The translations under genes and the position numbers were made by a program. DNA of 18,153 nucleotides. Source: Pseudomonadota bacterium (GTDB lineage Bacteria > Pseudomonadota > Alphaproteobacteria > Rhizobiales > Beijerinckiaceae). The stretch's first letter is position 1; every line of letters starts with the position of its first letter. The stretch covers positions 1-18,153 of the forward strand of contig JAGTAM010000477.1 of NCBI GenBank assembly GCA_023422485.1. The letters run 5' to 3'. Shown piece by piece: positions 1-7,363 of this stretch. The notes beneath the pieces are model-generated. The model saw only the letters and a program-made list of their open reading frames with translations, did no database searches and was not told where the DNA came from.

Positions 1-5
1 GCGAC

Positions 6-971
6 ATGGGCCGGGACGGGCCGCCGCGGGGCGCCCGCCGCCCTCAGCGCGGCCGTCCGCGGCATGACCGCCCGAAGAAGAACGACGTGAGCGGATGGGT
101 GGTGCTCGACAAGGGCGTCGGCATCACCTCGACCCAGGCCGTCGCGGTGGTGAAGCGCCTGTTCAACGCCAAGAAGGCGGGCCATGCCGGCACGCTCGAC
201 CCGCTGGCCTCCGGCATCCTGCCGATCGCGCTCGGCGAGGCGACCAAGACCGTCCCCTTCGTGATGGACGGCCGCAAGGCCTATCGGTTCGAGGTGACCT
301 GGGGCATCGAGACCGATACCGACGACGCGGAGGGACGTCCGGTCGAGACCTCCGAGAACCGGCCGACCCGCGAGGCGGTCGAGGCGGCGCTGCCGGCCTT
401 CGTCGGCGAGATCGAGCAGGTGCCGCCGCGCTTCTCCGCCATCAAGATCCAGGGCGAGCGCGCCTACGATCTCGCCCGCGACGGCGAGGTGGTGGAACTG
501 GTGGCCCGGCAGGTCCGCATCGACCACCTCTCCGTCATCGAGCATCACGGCGACCGCACCGTCATCGCCGCCGAGTGCGGCAAGGGCACCTATGTCCGCG
601 CGCTGGCCCGCGACCTCGGGCGGGTGCTCGGGTGCTACGGCCACGTCTCAGCCCTGCGCCGGACCCGCGTCGGCCCGTTCGAGGAGGCGACGGCCTGCAC
701 CGTCGCCGCTCTTGAGGAGAGCACGGAACTGCACCTCCACCCGGTCGAAACGGCTCTGGAAGAGATCCCATCGGTGGCGGTCAGCCGCGACATGGGGCTT
801 CGCCTGATGCGCGGCCAGCCGGTGATCCTGCGCGGTCACGATGCGCCGGTCGGCGGCAAGGCCTACGCGACCTGCGGCGGCGTTCTCGTCGCCGTTGGCG
901 ATGTGGAGCGCGGCGAACTGGTGCCGCATCGCGTGTTCCATCTTGGCGGAACGGCGCCGCAGAGAAACTAA
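6..971 (+). CDS. truB: tRNA pseudouridine(55) synthase TruB
   Basis: This enzyme converts uridine 55 of the T-loop of most tRNAs to pseudouridine in the cytoplasm. The family motif GHAGTLDPLASG lies at residues 59-70, with the catalytic aspartate at D65. The substrate-binding stretch PPRFSAIKIQG (about 139-149) and the GKGTYVRALARDLG motif (about 193-206) are intact, and a PUA-like C-terminal domain follows. The 321-residue length is normal for the family. The first 25 residues are basic and low in complexity, and the frame stays open to the window edge, so the true start could lie just upstream or further in, near V28. In many bacteria truB lies in the nusA-infB-rbfA-truB-rpsO region, but those neighbours would be outside the window. 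Transcription probably ends at the hairpin at 1100-1131. Identification is firm; only the start is uncertain. Confidence 0.96.
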   Translation: MGRDGPPRGARRPQRGRPRHDRPKKNDVSGWVVLDKGVGITSTQAVAVVKRLFNAKKAGHAGTLDPLASGILPIALGEATKTVPFVMDGRKAYRFEVTWGIETDTDDAEGRPVETSENRPTREAVEAALPAFVGEIEQVPPRFSAIKIQGERAYDLARDGEVVELVARQVRIDHLSVIEHHGDRTVIAAECGKGTYVRALARDLGRVLGCYGHVSALRRTRVGPFEEATACTVAALEESTELHLHPVETALEEIPSVAVSRDMGLRLMRGQPVILRGHDAPVGGKAYATCGGVLVAVGDVERGELVPHRVFHLGGTAPQRN

Positions 972-1042
972 AACGAGTCGTCGGCGGCGATTCTAGTCGA
1001 TCAGTCTGCGAATGAGCAAGATCTTCTGACCGTGTTCGTCGA

Positions 1043-1071
1043 CTGACATCAACAATAGCCGGCTCTATTTA
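1043..1071 (+). promoter_or_regulatory. possible sigma70-like promoter ahead of the hairpin
   Basis: A CTGACA hexamer (1043-1048) and a TATTTA hexamer (1066-1071) are separated by 17 bases in an AT-richer patch of the truB-chemoreceptor gap. The -10 match is only partial. If used, transcription would start near 1078 and run about 50 bases into the terminator-like hairpin. This is inference from spacing and base composition only. Confidence 0.3.
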
Positions 1072-1099
1072 ACCCGCGGTCAAGCCGCCCTTGTTAGAG

Positions 1100-1131
1100 G
1101 CCCGCCGACTCTACGGATCGGCGGGCTTTTT
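1100..1131 (+). terminator. Rho-independent terminator (or attenuator) between truB and the chemoreceptor gene
   Basis: A perfect 9-bp stem (GCCCGCCGA at 1100-1108 pairing with TCGGCGGGC at 1118-1126) with a 9-base loop is followed by five T residues (1127-1131), the classic intrinsic terminator layout for + strand transcription. It would end truB transcripts. The T-run ends one base before the ATG of the chemoreceptor gene (1133), and the only GGCGGG-like stretch before that ATG is buried in the right arm of the stem. Confidence 0.75.
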
Positions 1132-1132
1132 C

Positions 1133-2812
1133 ATGCGTATATCCCTTGGTCTCAAGCTGGCCAGCGTCGTCGGTCTTCTCGGCCTCGTCGGGGCCGGCAT
1201 CTCCGCTTTTGCCCTGCGGCAGGCAGCACAGGAGCAGGTCCGGGCCGCTCTCACCGAATCCTTCTGGGATGCCGGATTGCAAGCGCGGGGTCTCGCCCAA
1301 GCGATCGAGCACGCCGTCGTCCAAGCCAGTGCCGTCTACACCGCCTCAGACACGCAGGAGGCGCAGCAGCATCTCTCGGGACTTCAGAACGCGCTCGGCG
1401 AGGTGGAGGCCGCGCGCGGGCCGTTCCTCTCCGCCATGGAAGGGCATCTGTCGGCGGAGAAACGGCGGCGGCTCGACCTCGCGGTGAAGGAGTTCATTGC
1501 CTACCAGACCGAGACCGCCGACCTTGGCCTCACGCTCTCACCCCGTGCGGCGCTGATCCAGTCGAGCGATCCGGCAACGGTGAAGAATCGCGAGCGCATG
1601 GTGGCAGAGATCGGGGCGCTCGGTCGCGATGTGCTCGCGCGCCTCGACGGACAGAGGGAGGCGGCGGCGCAGGCGCAGCGCGCCGGGTTCATCACCCTGA
1701 TCGCGGCGCCCGCTGCGGCGCTCATCACCGCCCTCGTCGCCGCGTTCTGGATCATCCGCACGCAGATCCAGCACCCGCTGCACCGGTTGAAAGCCACCAT
1801 GCAGGCGCTCGCCGACGAACGGCTCGACGCGGTCGTGCCCTTCACGGGCCGCCGTGACGAGGTCGGCGAAATGGCCACCACCATCGCTCAGTTCCAGGCG
1901 GCACTGATCGAGAAGCGGGACCTCGATCAGGCTGCCCGCGAGCGACGGGCCGAGGACGGCGCGCGAGCCGCACGGCTCGCCACCGCGACGCAGGCCCTCG
2001 AGGACGAGACCCAGAGGGCGGTGTCCGATCTCACCGGCTCCGCGCAGGCGATGCGGGCCGCCGCCGACCGGCTGCGGGACACGGCGGGTGACACCACGCT
2101 GCGCGCCGGAGAGGTGGCCGGCGCCTCCGAGCAATTCGCCGGTCTGGTGAGCAGCATCGCAGGCGCCGCCGAGGAGCTGTCCGGCTCGGCCCGAAGCATC
2201 GGCGAGCGGGTGCGCCACGCGAGCCGCATCGCCGAGACCGCGCTGACCGATGCCAGTGGTCTTGAGACGACCGTCACCGCCCTGGCGCGTGCGGCCGACG
2301 AGGTTGGCGCCGTCGTGACGCTGATCCACGATGTTGCCGAGCAGACCAACCTCCTGGCCCTGAACGCGACGATCGAGGCCGCCCGCGCAGGGGAGGCCGG
2401 GCGCGGCTTCGCGGTGGTGGCGGGCGAGGTGAAGGCGCTCGCCGGCCAGACCGCGGCGGCCACTGACCGCATCGCGGCCCAGGTCGCGGCGATTCAGCAG
2501 GCCGCGAGCGGCACCAGCGGCGCAATCGGCGAGATCGGGCAGACGATCGCGCAGCTCAGCCTCATCGCCGCCGAGGTCGCGGCGGCAGCCGGGCAGCAGG
2601 ATCAGGCCAGCCACGAGATTGCCCGCGCGATCGCAGGCGCGGCGGCGGATGCGCGCACCGTCTCGGAGAACCTCGCGGGCGTCCGTGCCGCCGCGGCTTC
2701 GAATGAGGCACGTTCGGACGAAGTCCGCTCCGGCGCCGAGCGTGTCGGCGAGGGCAGCGCGGCGCTGCAGGCCGCGATCAGGACGTTCCTGGAGCGGGTG
2801 CATGCGGCCTGA
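1133..2812 (+). CDS. methyl-accepting chemotaxis protein (transmembrane, HAMP domain)
   Basis: This is an inner-membrane chemoreceptor that would signal to CheA/CheW. Numbering from the ATG at 1133 (559 residues), a first membrane segment spans about 8-28, a periplasmic region of about 150 mostly helical residues follows, and a second membrane segment spans about 184-207. A HAMP domain (about 208-262) leads into the coiled-coil signalling domain. The highly conserved hairpin tip, EQTNLLALNATIEAARAGE and on through GRGFAVVAGEVKALA, lies at about 403-440. The C-terminus ends in FLERVHAA and has no NWETF-like CheR/CheB docking peptide. The ligand cannot be told from the sequence. This ATG puts a short basic start directly before the first membrane segment. 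The frame extends upstream to a TTG at 1091, but that would run through the terminator hairpin. No clear Shine-Dalgarno sequence is visible for either start. Confidence 0.93.
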   Translation: MRISLGLKLASVVGLLGLVGAGISAFALRQAAQEQVRAALTESFWDAGLQARGLAQAIEHAVVQASAVYTASDTQEAQQHLSGLQNALGEVEAARGPFLSAMEGHLSAEKRRRLDLAVKEFIAYQTETADLGLTLSPRAALIQSSDPATVKNRERMVAEIGALGRDVLARLDGQREAAAQAQRAGFITLIAAPAAALITALVAAFWIIRTQIQHPLHRLKATMQALADERLDAVVPFTGRRDEVGEMATTIAQFQAALIEKRDLDQAARERRAEDGARAARLATATQALEDETQRAVSDLTGSAQAMRAAADRLRDTAGDTTLRAGEVAGASEQFAGLVSSIAGAAEELSGSARSIGERVRHASRIAETALTDASGLETTVTALARAADEVGAVVTLIHDVAEQTNLLALNATIEAARAGEAGRGFAVVAGEVKALAGQTAAATDRIAAQVAAIQQAASGTSGAIGEIGQTIAQLSLIAAEVAAAAGQQDQASHEIARAIAGAAADARTVSENLAGVRAAAASNEARSDEVRSGAERVGEGSAALQAAIRTFLERVHAA

Positions 2813-2992
2813 GACCCTACCGCAGGCCTATCCATTTCGCGTCTTCCGCGCCGCGCTTGCCTGCGAGATGCCGCGAGGCGATCCATTCCGGCGGAGTCCT
2901 CGGCCATCCGGCTGATCGCGTCGGCTTTGTCTGACGCTGTCGCGAGGCTCGGCAGAAGCGCAAGGCGCCGAAGCCGTTGAACGGAAACCGTG
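2813..2992. other. convergent intergenic gap, no gene seen
   Basis: About 180 bases lie between the stop codons of the chemoreceptor gene (+) and the amidohydrolase gene (-). Two similar stretches containing ATCCATT (near 2829 and 2880) suggest a decayed intergenic repeat. I find no strong hairpin with a T-run on either strand, so no intrinsic terminator can be named for either converging gene. Confidence 0.4.
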
Positions 2993-4165
2993 TCACTCCC
3001 GCGCCGGCAACCCCGTCTCGATGATCCGCGCCCAGAGGGACGTGCCGTAGGGGATGGCCGCGTCGTTGAAGTCGTATTCCGGGTGATGAAGGCCGGCGGA
3101 ATCGCCGTTGCCCATGAAGATATAGGCGCCCGGCCGGTGCGCGAGCATGTAGGAGAAATCCTCCGCCGCCATCATCGGCGCCACGTCCCGCTCGACCCGC
3201 TCCTCGCCGACGATCTGCGCGGCGATGTCGGCCATGAAGTCGGTCTCCGCCGGGTGGTTCTCGGTCGCCGGATACCCGCTGGCGAAATCGACGCTCGCCC
3301 GCGCGCCGAAGGCCGCGGCGACGTTCTCCGCGATCGCGGCGAGCCGCTCGCGCATCAGGCCGCGCACGGCCGGGGTCAGCGCCCGCATGGTTCCGCGCAG
3401 TTCCGCCGTCTGCGGCAGCACGTTGAAGGCCTCGCCGGCGTCCACGGCGCAGACGGAGACGACGCTCGAGTCGAGCGGATCGATGTTGCGGGCGACGATG
3501 GATTGCAGCGCGACGACGATATGGCTTGCCACCAGCACGGTATCGACCGCTGCCTGCGGCAGGGCCGCGTGCCCTCCCCTGCCCTCGATGAGGATCGTGA
3601 AGCGGTCGGTCGAGGCCATGATCGGGCCCGGGCGGATGGCGAAGGTGCCGAGCGGCTGACCGGGGACGTTGTGGAGGCCGTAGACCGCCTCGACGCCGAA
3701 GCGCTCCATCATGCCATCCTGCACCATCGCCTCGCCGCCGCCGCCGCCCTCCTCTGCCGGCTGGAAGATCAGGACCGCGCGCCCGTCGAAATCGCGCGTC
3801 TCGGCGAGATACTTGGCAGCTCCGAGCAGCATGGCGGTGTGCCCGTCGTGGCCGCAGGCGTGCATCTTGCCGGGCGCGGTCGAGCGGTAGGGAAGGCCGC
3901 GGATCTCCTGGATCGGCAGGGCGTCCATATCGGCGCGCAGGCCGATCGCCCGGTTCGAGCCGTGCGCCCGCCCGCGGATCACGCCGACGACACCGGTGCG
4001 GCCGATGCCGGTGACGACTTCGTCGCAGCCGAAGGCGCGCAGCTTCTCCGCCACAAACCCCGCCGTGCGATGCACGTCGTATTGAAGCTCGGGATGGGCG
4101 TGGAGGTCGTGCCGCCAAGAGGTGATCTCGTCCGAGAGATCGGCGATGCGGTCGATGACGGGCAT
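2993..4165 (-). CDS. M20 family amidohydrolase (HipO/AbgB-like N-acyl amino acid hydrolase)
   Basis: This is a metal-dependent cytoplasmic amidohydrolase that probably cleaves N-acyl amino acids such as hippurate or N-acetyl amino acids; the exact substrate cannot be read from the sequence. Numbering from the ATG at 4165 (390 residues), the N-terminal signature WRHDLHAHPEL is at about 17-27, the metal-binding motif HACGHDGH at 102-109 (C104, H106), the QPAEEGGGG stretch with the catalytic and metal-ligand glutamates at about 135-143, and the H of GLHN at 165. The C-terminal HHPEYDFND supplies the last ligand. I chose this start because GGAAAGG lies about 8 bases upstream and the protein then begins at the usual family position; an in-frame start at 4225 would add 20 unconserved residues. 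It begins 63 bases after the cueR stop on the same strand, so it may be transcribed with the copper genes, though its function gives no obvious link. Confidence 0.9.
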   Translation of the reverse strand: MPVIDRIADLSDEITSWRHDLHAHPELQYDVHRTAGFVAEKLRAFGCDEVVTGIGRTGVVGVIRGRAHGSNRAIGLRADMDALPIQEIRGLPYRSTAPGKMHACGHDGHTAMLLGAAKYLAETRDFDGRAVLIFQPAEEGGGGGEAMVQDGMMERFGVEAVYGLHNVPGQPLGTFAIRPGPIMASTDRFTILIEGRGGHAALPQAAVDTVLVASHIVVALQSIVARNIDPLDSSVVSVCAVDAGEAFNVLPQTAELRGTMRALTPAVRGLMRERLAAIAENVAAAFGARASVDFASGYPATENHPAETDFMADIAAQIVGEERVERDVAPMMAAEDFSYMLAHRPGAYIFMGNGDSAGLHHPEYDFNDAAIPYGTSLWARIIETGLPARE

Positions 4166-4228
4166 GGATCCAACCTTTCCGGAGGGGTCCAGCAAGCAGA
4201 AGGCCAACCGCGGGTCAACGGCCAAGCC

Positions 4229-4645
4229 TCAGGGGGCCACCTCCCCTCCCGCCAGATCGTCGAGGATCGGGCAGTCCGGACGGTCGTCGCCGCAGCAGCG
4301 TTCGGCCAGGTGTTCGAGGGTGCGGGCCATCGCCTCCAATTCGCCGATGCGGCGGCGCAGGTCGGCGACGTGGTCGAGCGCCACCGTCTTGACCGCCGCG
4401 CTGGCGCGGGAGCGGTCCTGCCAGAGCGCGAGAAGGTCGGCGATCTCCCGCATCGAGAAGCCGAGATCGCGGGCGCGGCGGACGAAGCGGAGGGCGTGCA
4501 AGTCGGCCTCGCCGTAGACGCGGTAGCCGGACGCGGTCCGGCCCGCGGGGCCGAGCAGACCCGTCTCCTCGTAGTAGCGGATCATCTTGGCCGAGACGCC
4601 CGTGGCGCGGGCGGCCTCGCCGATCGTCACGGATCGTTCGCTCAT
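4229..4645 (-). CDS. cueR: MerR-family copper-responsive regulator, CueR type
   Basis: This is a cytoplasmic DNA-binding sensor of monovalent copper (and probably silver or gold) that activates efflux genes by distorting a promoter with an overlong spacer. The 138-residue protein has an N-terminal winged helix (about 5-42, with the typical MIRYYEETGLL), a dimerisation helix (about 80-115) and a C-terminal metal loop. C117 and C125 are eight residues apart in a CCGDDRPDCPIL context, matching the two metal-binding cysteines of CueR (CPGDDSADCPI-like in E. coli). An extra cysteine, C118, is present. The gene overlaps the end of the copper ATPase gene by four bases (ATGA), which indicates translational coupling. 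With the operator at 7153-7171 driving the unit, the regulator probably controls its own synthesis together with its target. The ATPase neighbour strongly supports copper over zinc or mercury. Confidence 0.92.
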   Translation of the reverse strand: MSERSVTIGEAARATGVSAKMIRYYEETGLLGPAGRTASGYRVYGEADLHALRFVRRARDLGFSMREIADLLALWQDRSRASAAVKTVALDHVADLRRRIGELEAMARTLEHLAERCCGDDRPDCPILDDLAGGEVAP

Positions 4646-7137
4646 GCAGCCGCTCCCGCTCGACGCAGGCGCAGCGCGTTGCCGACGACGAAGACGCTGG
4701 ACAACGCCATCGCCCCGGCCGCCAACACCGGCGAGAGCTGCGGTCCGCCGAAGGCGGCGAGCCCACCGGCGGCGACCGGGATCAGCGCCGCGTTGTAGGC
4801 GAACGCCCAGAACAGGTTCTGGCGGATGTTGGCCAGCGTCGCCCGCGACAGAACCACCGCTTCGACCAGGCCGCCGAGCGCACCCGACATCAGCACGACG
4901 TCGGCGCTCTCGACCGCAATGTCGGTGCCCGTGCCGATGGCGATGCCTATATCGGCCTCGGCCAGGGCCGGCGCGTCGTTGATGCCGTCGCCGACGAAGG
5001 CGACCGGCCCATGGGCGTCGCGCAGCCGGCGCAGGGCTGCGACCTTGCCCTCGGGCAGCACCTCGGCCTCCACCTCATCGATACCAACGGAGCGCGCGAC
5101 CGCTTCGGCGGTGGCGCGGGCATCGCCCGTCAGCATCGCCACCGTCAGGCCGCGGTCCCGCAGGGCCTCGATGACCTTCCGCGCCTCCGGCTTGATCGGA
5201 TCGGCCACGGCGACGAGGGCCGCGAGCCGGCCATCGATGGCAGCGAAGATCGGACTCTTGCCCTCACCCGCGAGCCGGGCCGCCTCACCTTGGAGCCGTT
5301 CGGTCGCGACCCCGAGCCGCTCCAAGTAGCGGCGGTTGCCGAGGGCGACGCTCCGCCCCTCGACCCGGGCCGAGACACCGTGGCCCGGCACCGCCTCGAA
5401 GGCTTCAGCCTCGGGCAGTGCCCCGGCTTCCCGCGCCGCGTCGGCAATCGCGCGGGCGACAGGATGCTCCGAGCGCGCCTCGACGGCGCCTGCCAAGGCG
5501 AGCACGCTTTCGCGGGTGAAGCCGGGCGCGGTAACGAGATCGGTCAGGCGGGGACGGCCCTCGGTGAGGGTGCCGGTCTTGTCGAGGGCGATGACGCGGG
5601 CGTCCCGCAGCGCCTGGAGTGCGGCGCCCTGGCGGAACAGGACGCCGCGCTCCGCCGCCCGGCCGGTGCCGACCATGATCGAGACCGGCGTCGCCAGCCC
5701 CATGGCGCAGGGGCAGGCGATGATGAGCACGGAGATCGCCGCAACGAGGGCATGGCCGAACGCCGGCGCGGGCCCGAAGGCGATCCAGGCGAGGAAGGTC
5801 AGCACGGCGATAGTGATGACAGCGGGCACGAACCACAGGGTCACCCGGTCCACCAGTGCCTGGATCGGCAGCTTGCCGCCTTGCGCCTCCTCGACCATCC
5901 GTACGATCCGCGCCAGCGCGGTGTCGGCGCCGATGCGGTCCACGGTAAGGTCGAAGCTGCCGGTGGTGTTGAGGGTGCCGCCGACGACGCGGGCGCCCGC
6001 TTCCTTCTTCACGGGGACCGGCTCGCCGGTGATCATGCTCTCGTCGATGAAGGAGGCACCGGACGTCACGGTGCCGTCCGCCGGCACGCGCTCGCCGGGT
6101 CGCACCCGCACCCGATCGCCGACACGGAGATCGGAGGCCGGCACTTCGCGCTCGCCCGCGCCGTCCACCCGCCGCGCGGTCTTGGGCGAGAGGTCGATCA
6201 GTCGGGCGATCGCCGCTCCGGCCCGGCCCTTGGCGCGGGCTTCCAGGGTGCGCCCGAGCAGGATCAGCGTGACGATGAGGACGCTTGCCTCGAAATAGAG
6301 ATGCGCCGAGCCATCCGGCAGCCACGACGGGGCCGCGGTCGAGACCAGCGAGAAGAGATAGGCCGCCCCGGACCCCAGAGCCACGAGGGCGTTCATGTCG
6401 GGATGGCCGCGCAGCAGGTTCGGCACGCCGATCCGGAAGAAGCGGCGGCCGGGCCCGGCCAGCACCAGGGTCGCGAGCACAGCCTGCAGCCAGGCATAGC
6501 CGGCACCGAGCATGCTCGTCGCCGCGTGGTGGAAGCCCGGCAGGACGTGGCCGCCCATGTCGAGGACGACGATGGGGCTCGACAGCACCGCCGCGAGGAT
6601 CAGGTCGCGGCGGAGCGCGGCCGCCTCCCGCTCCTGTCTCTCCTCGGGAGAGGCCGCTTGCGGCGCATCGAGCCGGCGCGGCTCGTACCCGGCCTGCCGC
6701 ACGGCTGCCTCGATATCATCAACGGTGAGCGCACCGGCGGCGTGGCGCAGCTCGGCCCGGCCGGTGGCGAGATTGACGCTCGCCGAGGTCGCGCCGGGCA
6801 GCGCGAGAAGCGCGCGCTCGACACGCCCGACACAGGACGCGCAGCTCATCCCCTCAACGGCGACGGCCGTGACCGTCTCGGGCACATCGTAGCCTGCCTC
6901 ACGGATGGCCTCGATGGCGCGAAGAGGCGACGTGCCCTCCGGCAGTTCGAGGCTGGCGCGGCCGGTGGCGAGATTGACGGAGACGTCCGCCGCACCAGGA
7001 ACAGCGGCGAGAGCCTGTTCGACACGACCGACGCAGGAGGCGCAGCTCATGCCCTCCACGGGGAGGGTGATGCGGTTTAGGGCCTTGGCGCCTGCGGACG
7101 CAGGCGGCATGGCAGCGGGGGCGAGATGAGATTCCAT
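4642..7137 (-). CDS. copA: P1B-type copper-exporting ATPase with two N-terminal HMA domains
   Basis: This is an inner-membrane ATP-driven exporter of Cu(I). The 831 residues carry two heavy-metal-binding domains, each with GMSCASC (C32/C35 and C99/C102), followed by the usual eight membrane segments starting near residue 178. The metal pathway motif CPC is at 475-477, the phosphorylated aspartate D519 is in DKTGTLT, the SEHP motif is at about 556-559, and the MLTGD and GDGINDAP nucleotide/hinge motifs lie in the C-terminal third. CPC plus two CxxC HMA domains and a downstream CueR identify copper as the substrate rather than zinc or cadmium. The ATG at 7137 has GAGGCGG before it. However, the CueR-type promoter predicts that transcription begins almost at this ATG, so the message may be leaderless, or translation may start at the internal M10 (7110). 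The gene overlaps cueR by four bases. Confidence 0.96.
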   Translation of the reverse strand: MESHLAPAAMPPASAGAKALNRITLPVEGMSCASCVGRVEQALAAVPGAADVSVNLATGRASLELPEGTSPLRAIEAIREAGYDVPETVTAVAVEGMSCASCVGRVERALLALPGATSASVNLATGRAELRHAAGALTVDDIEAAVRQAGYEPRRLDAPQAASPEERQEREAAALRRDLILAAVLSSPIVVLDMGGHVLPGFHHAATSMLGAGYAWLQAVLATLVLAGPGRRFFRIGVPNLLRGHPDMNALVALGSGAAYLFSLVSTAAPSWLPDGSAHLYFEASVLIVTLILLGRTLEARAKGRAGAAIARLIDLSPKTARRVDGAGEREVPASDLRVGDRVRVRPGERVPADGTVTSGASFIDESMITGEPVPVKKEAGARVVGGTLNTTGSFDLTVDRIGADTALARIVRMVEEAQGGKLPIQALVDRVTLWFVPAVITIAVLTFLAWIAFGPAPAFGHALVAAISVLIIACPCAMGLATPVSIMVGTGRAAERGVLFRQGAALQALRDARVIALDKTGTLTEGRPRLTDLVTAPGFTRESVLALAGAVEARSEHPVARAIADAAREAGALPEAEAFEAVPGHGVSARVEGRSVALGNRRYLERLGVATERLQGEAARLAGEGKSPIFAAIDGRLAALVAVADPIKPEARKVIEALRDRGLTVAMLTGDARATAEAVARSVGIDEVEAEVLPEGKVAALRRLRDAHGPVAFVGDGINDAPALAEADIGIAIGTGTDIAVESADVVLMSGALGGLVEAVVLSRATLANIRQNLFWAFAYNAALIPVAAGGLAAFGGPQLSPVLAAGAMALSSVFVVGNALRLRRAGAAA

Positions 7138-7144
7138 ACCGCCT

Positions 7145-7175
7145 CAGATGGTCCTTCCCATCATGGGAAGGTCAA
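7145..7175 (-). promoter_or_regulatory. CueR operator within a 19-bp-spacer promoter for copA-cueR
   Basis: A perfect dyad (CCTTCCCA and its complement around a 3-base centre) occupies 7153-7171. Reading the - strand, TTGACC (7175-7170) forms the -35 box, followed by a 19-base spacer holding the dyad and a weak -10 (CATCTG, 7150-7145). This matches the E. coli copA promoter as I recall it (TTGACC, then TTCCC...GGAAGG, 19-base spacer). An overlong spacer is the hallmark of MerR-activated promoters. The predicted start of transcription falls at about 7137-7140, on or next to the ATPase ATG. Confidence 0.85.
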
Positions 7176-7244
7176 GGGCTCGGTCTCGTCATGCCGTCGC
7201 ATTACGCGATACAGCGCTGCATCTCGAACGACGGGCCGTTCGAC

Positions 7245-7262
7245 AACGGCGCTCGCGCCGTT
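7245..7262. repeat. short perfect hairpin downstream of the histidine kinase gene
   Basis: AACGGCG (7245-7251) and CGCCGTT (7256-7262) form a 7-bp stem around a CTCG loop. It lies about 100 bases past the stop of the kinase gene (- strand) and could help end that transcript, but there is no run of U in either direction, so the terminator role is weak. Next to it, 7270-7287 contains two overlapping palindromes built from ATCCC/ATGGG units (GATCCCATGGGATC and ATGGGATCCCAT), whose role I cannot name. Confidence 0.35.
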
Positions 7263-7323
7263 CCGGTGAGATCCCATGGGATCCCATCTTGCAACCCAGC
7301 CGGGAGAACACCGTTCCCACATC

Positions 7324-7363
7324 CACTTGGGGAAGACGGCGTTCACTTGGTGAAGACGGCGTT
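7324..7363. repeat. 20-bp tandem duplication at the stop codon of the kinase gene
   Basis: Two adjacent 20-base units (7324-7343 and 7344-7363) of the form CACTTGG(G/T)GAAGACGGCGTT differ at one position. The second unit runs into the TAA stop of the kinase gene (7364-7362 on the - strand). This looks like a recent small duplication of the 3' end of the gene's trailer. Confidence 0.7.

Noticed and set aside
2990..4798. Long + strand open frame (about 600 codons) opposite the amidohydrolase and cueR genes
   Set aside because: It is the antisense shadow of well-recognised genes in GC-rich DNA; the translation is rich in R, G, A, D and H, with no recognisable domain.
5011..7080. Long + strand open frame opposite the copper ATPase gene
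   Set aside because: Antisense shadow; the opposite strand carries every P-type ATPase motif.
7161..7346. Small - strand ORF in the copper promoter gap
   Set aside because: It overlaps the operator and the tandem duplication, has no ribosome site and no recognisable sequence.
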